This document shows, piece after piece, positions 57,579 to 64,000 of a stretch of 64,000 nt of DNA (position 1 is its first letter; every line of letters starts with the position of its first letter). The notes beneath the pieces were generated by a model. The model was not told where the DNA came from, made no database searches, and worked only from the letters and a program-made list of their open reading frames with translations. The translations under genes were made by a program, and so were the position numbers. Where the stretch lies: contig NZ_FOSG01000001.1 of NCBI RefSeq assembly GCF_900114215.1, forward strand, positions 1 through 64,000. The letters are read 5' to 3'. Origin of the DNA: Streptomyces mangrovi (GTDB taxonomy: Bacteria; Actinomycetota; Actinomycetes; Streptomycetales; Streptomycetaceae).

Positions 57579-58988
57579 CTACTGTGCCCCGCCGCCTCCG
57601 GTCCCGGCGCCCCGGGCGAGGAAGGCCAGCAGGTCCTGGCGGCTGACCACTCCGGTCGGTTTGCCCTCCACCAGCACGATCGCCGCGTCGGCCCCCTCCA
57701 GCACCGCCATCAGGTCGGCGACCGGCTCGCCCGAGCCGACCTGCGGCAGCGGCGCGCTCATATGGGCCTCCAGCGGGTCCTCCAGCTTGGCGCGCCCGGC
57801 GAACAGCGCGTCCAGCAGGTCGCGTTCGACGATCGAGCCGACGACCTCGGCCGCCATCACGTCCGGGTGCCCGGCGCCGGGCTTGACCACGGGCATCTGC
57901 GAGACGCCGTACTCGCGCAGCACCTCGACGGCCTCCCCGACCGTCTCCTCGGGGTGCATGTGGACCAGCGAGGGCAGCCCGCCGTCCTTGCGGCGCAGCA
58001 CGTCGCCGACGCGGGCCTGGGTGGGTTCGCCCTCCTCCAGGAAGCCGTAGTCCGCCATCCACTCGTCGTTGAAGATCTTCGAGAGGTAGCCGCGCCCGCC
58101 GTCCGGCAGCAGGACGACGACCGTGTCGTCCTCCCCGAGGCCCTCGGCCACGCGCAGCGCCGCGACCACGGCCATGCCGCAGGACCCGCCGACCAGCAGG
58201 CCCTCCTCGCGGGCCAGCCGCCGCGTCATCCGGAAGGAGTCCTTGTCGGAGACGGCGACGATCTCGTCCGTCACCTCGCGGTCGTAGGCACTGGGCCAGA
58301 AGTCCTCGCCGACGCCCTCCACCAGGTAGGGGCGCCCCGAGCCGCCGGAGTACACCGAGCCCTCCGGGTCGGCGCCGACGATCCGCACCTTTCCGCCGGA
58401 GACCTCCTTGAGGTAGCGGCCGGTGCCGCTGATGGTGCCGCCGGTGCCGATGCCGGCCACGAAGTGGGTGATCCCGCCGTCCGTCTGCTCCCACAGCTCG
58501 GGGCCGGTGGTCTCGTAGTGGGAGCGCGGGTTGTTCGGATTGCTGTACTGGTCCGGCTTCCAGGCGCCCGGCGTCTCGCGCACCAGCCGGTCGGAGACGT
58601 TGTAGTAGGAGTCGGGGTGCCCGGGGTCGACCGCGGTGGGGCAGACCACGACCTCGGCGCCGTATGCGCGCAGTGTGTTGATCTTGTCCGTGGACACCTT
58701 GTCCGGGCAGACGAAGACGCAGCGGTAGCCCTTCTGCTGGGCCACGATCGCCAGCCCCACCCCGGTGTTGCCGGAGGTGGGCTCGACGATGACGCCGCCC
58801 GGTTTCAGCTCGCCGGAGCGTTCGGCCGCCTCGATCATCCGGACCGCGATCCGGTCCTTCACCGAACCGCCCGGGTTGAAGTACTCGACCTTGGCCAGAA
58901 CGGTGGCACGGATCCCCGCCGCCACGTTGTTCAGCTTGACCAGCGGGGTGTTGCCGACAAGCTCGATCATCGAATCGTGATACTGCAC
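57579..58988 (-). CDS. Cystathionine beta-synthase
   Basis: The 469-residue enzyme joins homocysteine and serine to cystathionine with PLP. The PLP lysine is Lys44 (YFNPGGSVKDRIA), PTSGNTG (70-76) binds the substrate and GTGGTISGTGRYLKEV binds the phosphate. Two CBS domains lie in the C-terminal third (VHMHPEETVGEAVEVLREYGVSQMPVV and MAVLEGADAAIVLVEGKPTGVVSRQDLL). The GTG at 58988 with GGAG upstream was chosen (MQYHDSMIELVGNTPLVKL). It would take up homocysteine from AhcY. O-acetylserine sulfhydrylase activity cannot be excluded. Confidence 0.93.
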   Translation of the reverse strand: MQYHDSMIELVGNTPLVKLNNVAAGIRATVLAKVEYFNPGGSVKDRIAVRMIEAAERSGELKPGGVIVEPTSGNTGVGLAIVAQQKGYRCVFVCPDKVSTDKINTLRAYGAEVVVCPTAVDPGHPDSYYNVSDRLVRETPGAWKPDQYSNPNNPRSHYETTGPELWEQTDGGITHFVAGIGTGGTISGTGRYLKEVSGGKVRIVGADPEGSVYSGGSGRPYLVEGVGEDFWPSAYDREVTDEIVAVSDKDSFRMTRRLAREEGLLVGGSCGMAVVAALRVAEGLGEDDTVVVLLPDGGRGYLSKIFNDEWMADYGFLEEGEPTQARVGDVLRRKDGGLPSLVHMHPEETVGEAVEVLREYGVSQMPVVKPGAGHPDVMAAEVVGSIVERDLLDALFAGRAKLEDPLEAHMSAPLPQVGSGEPVADLMAVLEGADAAIVLVEGKPTGVVSRQDLLAFLARGAGTGGGGAQ

Positions 58989-59203
58989 CTGGTTCTCCGC
59001 ATTCGGGGGCAGTCACCGTCGCCTGCCCGTACAGCCAGCCTAGGGGGACGCCGGAGCGGTGTTGACGCGCGTTGCGCAGCACCCTGTACTGGGCATGACA
59101 CTCGTAGTGACGTGCGGGTGCCGCACACCCCGTGTGCCGGGCGCACGGGGCGCGCGTACGGGGTGCGAGAAGGCTGCGGGGGCGCGGCGGAACGGAGGGC
59201 CCG

Positions 59204-60304
59204 ATGGCGAGGGCTGTGCCCGGACCGGTGTCCGGGGCGAGAGTGGCGCGCAGGATCGCGACCGCCGCGGCGTACGGCGGCGGAGGAGCCGGACTGCTCG
59301 GCGGGGCGGCCGTCGGCCTGCTGATGGCCGAGGTACGGCTGGCGCGGCGCCGGGTGGGCGGCTCGGACGACGTGCCGCCGCCGGCGGACGGGGTGTACGG
59401 CACGGCCGTCGCCTCCGCCGGGCCGGGCGCGCAGGCCACACCACTGCGGCTGGCGGTGCTCGGCGACTCCACCGCCGCCGGGCAGGGCGTCCACCGGCCG
59501 AGGCAGACCCCCGGCGCGCTGCTGGCCGCGGGACTGGCCGCGGTGGCGGAGCGGCCGGTGCGGCTGCGCAACGTGGCGGTGTCGGGGGCGTGCTCGGACG
59601 ACCTGGACCGCCAGGTGTCCCGGCTGCTGGAGAACGGTGGCGTCGACGGCGACGGCGCTCCCGACGTGTGCGTCGTCATGATCGGCGCGAACGACGTCAC
59701 CCACCGTGTACCGCCCGCCGTGTCGGTGCGGCTGCTGCGGGACGCGGTGGCGCGGCTGCGGGCGGCCGGGTGCGAGGTCGTGGTGGGCACCTGCCCGGAT
59801 CTGGGCACGGTCGAGCCGGTCGCCCAGCCGCTGCGCTGGCTGGCTCGCCGGATGAGCCGCCGGCTCGCGGCGGCCCAGACGGTCGCGGTGGTGGAGCTGG
59901 GCGGCCGGACGGTCTCGTTGGGCGACCTGCTCGGCCCGGAGTTCGAGGCGAACCCGCGGGAGCTGTTCGGCCCCGACAACTACCACCCCTCGGCGGAGGG
60001 CTACGCGACCGCCGCCATGGCCTTCCTGCCCACCCTCTGCGCCGCGCTGGGCCTGTGGCCGGAGGAGCCGGAGGAGGACGAGCGCCCCGGCGGCCCCGGC
60101 GACTCCTGTGCCGCACGCCGCGAGGAGGCCCTCCCCGTCGAGGCCGCCGCGGCGGCCGCGGCGGACGAGGGCGGTACGGAGGTCTCGGGGGCGCGCGGCC
60201 CTCTGGCGCTGCTGAGGCGCCGCCGCCGCAGGCGGCTGCCGGTGGCCGGGGTGATCGCGGTGGCCGAACGGCCCGGGGCGCCCGAGCCGGCGGGCGCCGG
60301 GTGA
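59204..60304 (+). CDS. SGNH/GDSL hydrolase family protein
   Basis: The 366-residue protein has an N-terminal hydrophobic segment (GGGGAGLLGGAAVGLLMAEV, about 25-44) that may anchor or export it. The SGNH hydrolase domain follows with LAVLGDSTAAGQG (nucleophile Ser89), the GAND segment (VMIGANDVTH) and the Asp/His pair in DNYHPSAEGYATAAM. The last 75 residues are Glu/Arg-rich. The substrate is unknown; such proteins are often esterases or acetyltransferases of surface glycans. The ATG at 59204 with GGAGGG was used. Confidence 0.9.
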   Translation: MARAVPGPVSGARVARRIATAAAYGGGGAGLLGGAAVGLLMAEVRLARRRVGGSDDVPPPADGVYGTAVASAGPGAQATPLRLAVLGDSTAAGQGVHRPRQTPGALLAAGLAAVAERPVRLRNVAVSGACSDDLDRQVSRLLENGGVDGDGAPDVCVVMIGANDVTHRVPPAVSVRLLRDAVARLRAAGCEVVVGTCPDLGTVEPVAQPLRWLARRMSRRLAAAQTVAVVELGGRTVSLGDLLGPEFEANPRELFGPDNYHPSAEGYATAAMAFLPTLCAALGLWPEEPEEDERPGGPGDSCAARREEALPVEAAAAAAADEGGTEVSGARGPLALLRRRRRRRLPVAGVIAVAERPGAPEPAGAG

Positions 60305-60340
60305 CCGTACGCCCGGGATGCCCGGAACGGTCCGGGAGGC

Positions 60341-60384
60341 CTGGAACGGTCCGGAGCGGTCCGGAGCGGTCCGGAGCGGTCCGG
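60341..60384. repeat. 10-bp tandem repeat between SGNH and thiolase genes
   Basis: CCGGAGCGGT repeats about four times from 60341 to 60384, with slight changes at both ends, in the gap between two genes. It lies 130 bases upstream of the thiolase start and has no known role. Confidence 0.8.
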
Positions 60385-60400
60385 CGAACGGGTAGAACTG

Positions 60401-60414
60401 AGCAAGCGCTTAGA
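60401..60414 (+). promoter_or_regulatory. AGCAAGCGCTTAGA palindrome upstream of the thiolase
   Basis: The central AAGCGCTT is a perfect palindrome and the whole 14-mer resembles the AnCAAGnnCTTGnT site of the TetR-type KstR2. One arm is changed at two positions. It lies 101 bases before the thiolase start. This may be an operator for a TetR-family repressor of lipid metabolism. Confidence 0.4.
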
Positions 60415-60455
60415 AAAGAGGCCCGGATCACACGTGGCGAGTCGTGACCGGCGTC

Positions 60456-60471
60456 TTACGGAACGGTAGTT
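60456..60471 (+). promoter_or_regulatory. 16-bp motif upstream of the thiolase, shared with the acyl-CoA dehydrogenase
   Basis: TTACGGAACGGTAGTT lies 43 bases before the thiolase start and matches 14 of 16 positions of the motif upstream of the acyl-CoA dehydrogenase (33829-33844). TAGTTT (60467-60472) could be a -10 box, with GTGACC (60444-60449) as a weak -35 box 17 bases before it. Confidence 0.5.
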
Positions 60472-60514
60472 TCCAAGCATCCACAGCCCTCCGCCCTCGT
60501 TCCCTGGAGCCGTG

Positions 60515-61735
60515 ATGCCCGAAGCCGTGATCGTCTCAGCAGCCCGTTCGCCGATCGGACGCGCCTTCAAGGGCTCGCTCAAAGACGTCCGCCCGGACGA
60601 CCTGACCGCCGGCATCGTCAAGACCGCGCTGGACAAGGTGCCGCAGCTGGACCCGACCGAGATCGACGACCTGATGCTGGGCTGCGGCCTGCCCGGCGGC
60701 GAGCAGGGCCACAACCTCGGCCGGGTCGTCGCCGTCCAGATGGGGATGGACCACCTGCCGGGTTGCACCATCACCCGCTACTGCTCGTCCTCGCTGCAGA
60801 CCACCCGCATGGCCCTGCACGCCATCAAGGCCGGCGAGGGCGACGTGTTCGTCTCGGCCGGTGTCGAGACGGTCTCCCGCTCGGTCAACGGCACCTCCGA
60901 CGGCATGCCCGGCACCCACAACCCGGTCTTCGCCGACGCCGAGGCGCGCACCGCCGCCCGCGCCGAGTCCGGAGGCGAGGGATGGCACGACCCGCGTGAG
61001 GACGGCGGCCTGCCGGACGTCTACATCGCCATGGGCCAGACCGCCGAGAACCTCGCCCGGCTCAAGGGCGTCACCCGGCAGGACATGGACGAGTTCGGCG
61101 TACGGTCGCAGAACCTCGCCGAGAAGGCCATCGCCTCCGGCTTCTGGGAGCGCGAGATCACCCCGGTCACCCTGCCCGACGGCACGGTCGTCTCCAAGGA
61201 CGACGGCCCGCGCGCGGGCGTGACCCTGGAGGGCGTGCAGGGCCTCAAGCCCGTCTTCCGCCCCGACGGCCTGGTCACCGCGGGCAACTGCTGCCCGCTC
61301 AACGACGGCGCCGCCGCGCTGGTGATCATGTCCGACACCAAGGCGCGCGAGCTGGGCATCACCCCGCTGGCCCGGATCGTCTCCACCGGCGTCTCCGGCC
61401 TGTCCCCCGAGATCATGGGCCTGGGCCCGGTCGAGGCGTCGAAGCGGGCACTGAAGCTGGCCGGCATGACCATCGACGACATCGACCTGGTGGAGATCAA
61501 CGAGGCGTTCGCCGCCCAGGTGATCCCCTCCTACCGGGACCTGGGCATCGACGTGGACAGGCTCAACGTCAACGGCGGCGCCATCGCCGTCGGCCACCCC
61601 TTCGGCATGACCGGCGCCCGCATCACCACCACGCTGATCAACTCCCTCCAGTGGCACGACAAGCAGTTCGGCCTGGAGACGATGTGCGTCGGCGGCGGCC
61701 AGGGCATGGCCATGGTCATCGAGCGCCTGAGCTGA
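60515..61735 (+). CDS. Acetyl-CoA C-acetyltransferase (thiolase)
   Basis: The 406-residue thiolase shows all three signatures: the nucleophile Cys90 ([14 protein letters not shown]), [20 protein letters not shown] with the catalytic His, and the second Cys in [15 protein letters not shown]. The start of the protein ([22 protein letters not shown]) is typical. It makes or breaks 3-ketoacyl-CoA, for beta-oxidation or acetoacetyl-CoA formation. The ATG at 60515 was taken, with GGAG upstream; the GTG at 60512 is one codon earlier. It shares a motif upstream with the acyl-CoA dehydrogenase gene 27 kb away. Confidence 0.94.
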   Translation: MPEAVIVSAARSPIGRAFKGSLKDVRPDDLTAGIVKTALDKVPQLDPTEIDDLMLGCGLPGGEQGHNLGRVVAVQMGMDHLPGCTITRYCSSSLQTTRMALHAIKAGEGDVFVSAGVETVSRSVNGTSDGMPGTHNPVFADAEARTAARAESGGEGWHDPREDGGLPDVYIAMGQTAENLARLKGVTRQDMDEFGVRSQNLAEKAIASGFWEREITPVTLPDGTVVSKDDGPRAGVTLEGVQGLKPVFRPDGLVTAGNCCPLNDGAAALVIMSDTKARELGITPLARIVSTGVSGLSPEIMGLGPVEASKRALKLAGMTIDDIDLVEINEAFAAQVIPSYRDLGIDVDRLNVNGGAIAVGHPFGMTGARITTTLINSLQWHDKQFGLETMCVGGGQGMAMVIERLS

Positions 61736-61864
61736 ACCGGCCCCGAACGCCCGCCGCGCCGGCCCGGCGCCCCCGCCTCCGGCGTGGCCCGCGTCACACC
61801 GGCCCGGCGCGCGATGTGACCTGACTCACCGTCGGCGCGCCGTCGATGCACCGGTGAGACCGAA

Positions 61865-61899
61865 GAGCCCCCAGGATGTGACCTATGTCCTGGGGGCTC
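61865..61899 (+). terminator. Hairpin after the thiolase gene
   Basis: GAGCCCCCAGGA (61865-61876) pairs perfectly with TCCTGGGGGCTC (61888-61899) around an 11-base loop. It is 130 bases after the thiolase stop codon. The 313-base gap 61736-62048 otherwise shows no gene and should contain the promoter of the following gene. Confidence 0.65.
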
Positions 61900-62048
61900 G
61901 CCGTCTTCCCTGCTCACAGGGGTCCCGTTGGTCCGCACGGAGGTCCGCGAACGTCCTTTTGGCGGTGCCCGGCACACCGCTCGACAGGAGATTCCCCTCC
62001 GGCTGCGATAGGAATTCAGGGGTCGGAGTTCCAACCGGGAGTACGTCA

Positions 62049-63053
62049 GTGAGCGCCATATCCCTCATCCTGCTGCTGGCCGCCGCCGTCGCCGCGGCTC
62101 TGGGCGGCGCCGCCCTGCACACCGCCCTGGGCCTGCGCCGCCGGCTCGCCGAGCTGCGGGTGCGGCTCGCCGCGGCCGAGGCGCGCGCGGCCCTGGCGCA
62201 CACCTTCGTTCCCCCGGCCCGCACCTCCCCGGCCGCCGAGGAGATCCGGTCCGCCGTCGCCGACGCCCTCGCGGAGGAGCGCGAGCGCGAGCTGGCCGAG
62301 GCCCGCGCCTTCTGGGCCGCCCAGGAGGCCCGCGAGGACCGCGCCGAGAGCCTCCTGCCGGAGGTGCGCGGCACGGAGTGCGAGGGCGCCGGCCCCGACC
62401 CCGCGCTGCTCGACGCACTGCTGGAGCACGCCCTGGGCGGCGGTACGCACGAGGGCGAGGCGTTCATACCGCGCCAGACGGACCGGGACGGCGACGGCTG
62501 CGGACCGGGCGTCCGGCGGCCCGCCGCACCCGGCTCCGAGGACCCCGGGGAGTCCGGGCGATCCGGGGCGCCCGGGAACACGGCCGGGAACGACTCCGCG
62601 GAGCTGGCCGCGGCACGCCGCCGCCACCCCTCCCAGCCCGACTACGACCTGAACGGCGAGCCCGTCGTCCCCGGCCCCGCGGTCGGCCCCGAGGACCTGG
62701 AGGGATTCGGGGACTGTGACGACACCGAGGAGTCCGGCGGTGCCGCCGACACCGCCGACCACGAGTCCACCCGCCTGCGGCTGGCCGATCTGGCGGAGCA
62801 CCGCACGCCGCTGGTCGACGTACGGCCCGGCCCACTGGGCACGCTGGACATCTACGTCTTCGCCGACGGCACCACCGTCTGCATGACGCCCGGCCACCGC
62901 GAGACCGCCGAGCGGCTCGCCGCCGCGGTGCGCGAGGGAGCCGAGCCGGTGCTGCTGGGCGGCTCGGGCGTCCTCGGCGCGTACGCCCTCACCTTCGCGT
63001 GCGGCGAGGAGAGCGTCTACGTCCTGGCCGACCGGGTCATCGCCTCGCTCTGA
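62049..63053 (+). CDS. Membrane-anchored protein of unknown function
   Basis: The 334-residue protein begins with a membrane segment ([26 protein letters not shown]) and a charged coiled-coil region ([22 protein letters not shown], then [20 protein letters not shown]). A Gly/Asp/Glu-rich disordered middle follows. It ends with a compact conserved-looking domain from about residue 245 ([50 protein letters not shown]). I do not recognise it. The GTG at 62049 has GGGAG upstream. Its 3' end overlaps the next gene, on the opposite strand, by 17 bases. Confidence 0.7.
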   Translation: MSAISLILLLAAAVAAALGGAALHTALGLRRRLAELRVRLAAAEARAALAHTFVPPARTSPAAEEIRSAVADALAEERERELAEARAFWAAQEAREDRAESLLPEVRGTECEGAGPDPALLDALLEHALGGGTHEGEAFIPRQTDRDGDGCGPGVRRPAAPGSEDPGESGRSGAPGNTAGNDSAELAAARRRHPSQPDYDLNGEPVVPGPAVGPEDLEGFGDCDDTEESGGAADTADHESTRLRLADLAEHRTPLVDVRPGPLGTLDIYVFADGTTVCMTPGHRETAERLAAAVREGAEPVLLGGSGVLGAYALTFACGEESVYVLADRVIASL

Positions 63054-63393
63054 GCGCCGCTTCGAGCGCCGCGGACTCGGCGGCCTCCACCAGCGCCACG
63101 GCCCCGGCCAGCTCCCGGGGCCCGGCGCCGGTCCGCTCACCGGCCGTCCGCAGCGCCTCCGCCAAGTCGTGCCCGGCCACCGCCAGTTGATCCCCGACGG
63201 CGAAGAGGCCCGCGTCGGGCAGGGGGCGCGGGGGGCGGCCGGGGAACTCCAGGCGCTGGGCGCGGTCGGCCAACTCCCCGGCCAGTCCGAGCCCCTCGGC
63301 CGCCGCGCCCCGGGCCAGGGAGCTCTGCGGCATGGCACGCAGCCGGTCCGCGAAGCGGTCCACGGCGGTCAGCAGGGGGGTCACGTCGAGCAC
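63037..63393 (-). CDS. Small protein of unknown function
   Basis: The 118-residue protein is highly alpha-helical in appearance, rich in Ala, Leu, Arg and Glu ([46 protein letters not shown]), without any motif I recognise. The GTG at 63391-63393 was taken as start. It overlaps the convergent hypothetical gene by 17 bases and lies 195 bases upstream of the Bax-inhibitor gene on the same strand. It may be a real small gene judging from its length and codon use, but this is uncertain. Confidence 0.55.
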   Translation of the reverse strand: MLDVTPLLTAVDRFADRLRAMPQSSLARGAAAEGLGLAGELADRAQRLEFPGRPPRPLPDAGLFAVGDQLAVAGHDLAEALRTAGERTGAGPRELAGAVALVEAAESAALEAALRARR

Positions 63394-63497
63394 GGCGCAA
63401 CCCTATGCGCCCCGCGCCCACCGCCGCCAACGGGCCGCCGACGGGCGGAACGCACGGTGGCACGCGGGAGGCGCAAAGGGGGCGTGCGGAACGCGCG

Positions 63498-63532
63498 GAG
63501 GGGCCCCGGGGCGCTGTGCCCCGGGGCCCCTC
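63498..63532 (-). terminator. 15-bp perfect hairpin after the Bax inhibitor-1 gene
   Basis: GAGGGGCCCCGGGGC (63498-63512) pairs perfectly with GCCCCGGGGCCCCTC (63518-63532) around a five-base loop. It is about 57 bases past the stop codon. Confidence 0.8.
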
Positions 63533-63588
63533 ACAGGTCTCGTCCGGTCCGGCAGGGAGGCCGGGAAGCCGGGGTCCGGGCAGCCGGA

Positions 63589-64000
63589 TCAGTCGCTGCT
63601 CTGCAGGATGGCGATCAGCCGCAGGAACTCCAGGTAGATCCAGACCAGGGTCAGGGTCAGACCGAAGGCGGCCAGCCAGGACTCCTCGCGGGGGGCGCCG
63701 TAGGCGATGCCGTCCTCGACCTGCTTGAAGTCCAGGGCCAGGAAGGCGGCACCGAGCACGATGCCGATGACGCCGAACAGGATGCCCAGGCCACCGCTGC
63801 GGAAGCCGAGGCCGTCACCGCCGCCGAAGACGGCGAACAGCAGGTTGATGCCCATCAGCAGGACGAAGCCGATGGCCGCGGCCATCACGAAGCGGTAGAA
63901 GCGCCGCGTGACGCGGATGATGCGGGCCTTGTACATGAACAGCACCGCGGCGAAGACCGCCATGGTGCCCAGCACCGCCTGCATCGCCGCACCCTCGGCG
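63589..64000 (-). CDS. Bax inhibitor-1/YccA family membrane protein (partial, N-terminus outside window)
   Basis: Only the C-terminal 136 codons are in the window; the gene runs off the right edge. The segment reads AEGAAMQAVLGTMAVFAAVLF and then several membrane helices (FVMAAAIGFVLLMGINLLFAVFG, ILFGVIGIVLGAAFLALDFKQVEDG, FGLTLTLVWIYLEFLRLIAIL). The DFKQVEDG and WIYLEFLRL motifs are typical of the Bax-inhibitor-1 family of the YccA/YbhL type, which act as membrane calcium or proton-leak proteins. The exact function in actinobacteria is unknown. Confidence 0.9.
   Translation of the reverse strand, partial: AEGAAMQAVLGTMAVFAAVLFMYKARIIRVTRRFYRFVMAAAIGFVLLMGINLLFAVFGGGDGLGFRSGGLGILFGVIGIVLGAAFLALDFKQVEDGIAYGAPREESWLAAFGLTLTLVWIYLEFLRLIAILQSSD

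Overview
The window is a 64 kb stretch of very GC-rich chromosome from an actinomycete, almost certainly Streptomyces or a close relative. The 87-residue WhiB, the F420 genes, the LCP protein family, the PrsI/ArsI/SigI-like cassette and the strong G/C bias of third codon positions all point that way. No phage, insertion sequence, CRISPR array, rRNA, tRNA or biosynthetic cluster was seen. The gene order from ahcY to purK and gtrA (ahcY, manA, SIS protein, manB, DUF3499, zincin-like protein, whiB, fbiA, fbiB, NDP-mannose pyrophosphorylase, LCP/TIGR03089, acyl-CoA dehydrogenase, purE/purK, gtrA) recalls the order known in Mycobacterium, so this is old actinobacterial core genome.

Layout. 1-7.1 kb (minus strand): ahcY (cut by the left edge), a cation efflux protein, then mannose metabolism (manA, SIS-domain protein, Trm112-like zinc protein, manB) and DUF3499. 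7.6-13.4 kb: degenerate zincin-like protein, DUF5719 secreted protein and a 1230-residue membrane glycosyltransferase. 13.8-19.9 kb: whiB, cysteine dioxygenase, the F420 pair fbiA-fbiB, a DNA glycosylase and a nucleotidyltransferase. 20-35.4 kb: envelope genes, namely a PGRP-type amidase, TIGR03089, five LytR-CpsA-Psr (LCP) proteins, a GT2 glycosyltransferase, a hotdog thioesterase, an acyl-CoA dehydrogenase and UDP-glucose dehydrogenase. 35.5-45.5 kb: VOC protein, a transglycosylase/LysM/M23 cell-wall hydrolase behind a c-di-AMP (ydaO-type) riboswitch, dipeptidase, purE, purK, GtrA, a two-component system and a POT peptide transporter. 45.7-48.1 kb: anti-sigma, anti-anti-sigma and group-3 sigma factor. 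48.2-57.1 kb: histidine utilisation (hutI, hutF, an M20 amidohydrolase, hutU), a LysA-like decarboxylase and an RpiR regulator. 57.6-64 kb: cystathionine beta-synthase, SGNH hydrolase, thiolase, two unknown proteins and a Bax-inhibitor-1 protein cut by the right edge.

How they fit. Mannose-6-phosphate is made by ManA, converted to mannose-1-phosphate by ManB and activated by the nucleotidyltransferase. Together with UDP-glucuronate from the dehydrogenase, these sugars can feed envelope glycans, which the glycosyltransferases would build and the LCP enzymes would ligate to peptidoglycan. The hut operon takes urocanate toward glutamate. Its promoter carries a perfect palindrome between the -35 and -10 boxes, and half of that palindrome recurs upstream of the nearby RpiR gene.

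I did not find a wholly new multigene system. The points most worth following are regulatory: the hut/RpiR operator, a 16-bp motif shared by the acyl-CoA dehydrogenase and thiolase promoters, and the riboswitch. Also notable are a LysA-like enzyme with an altered substrate motif, an M20 enzyme placed where the hut pathway needs a deformylase, and an in-frame 15-bp repeat array inside purK.
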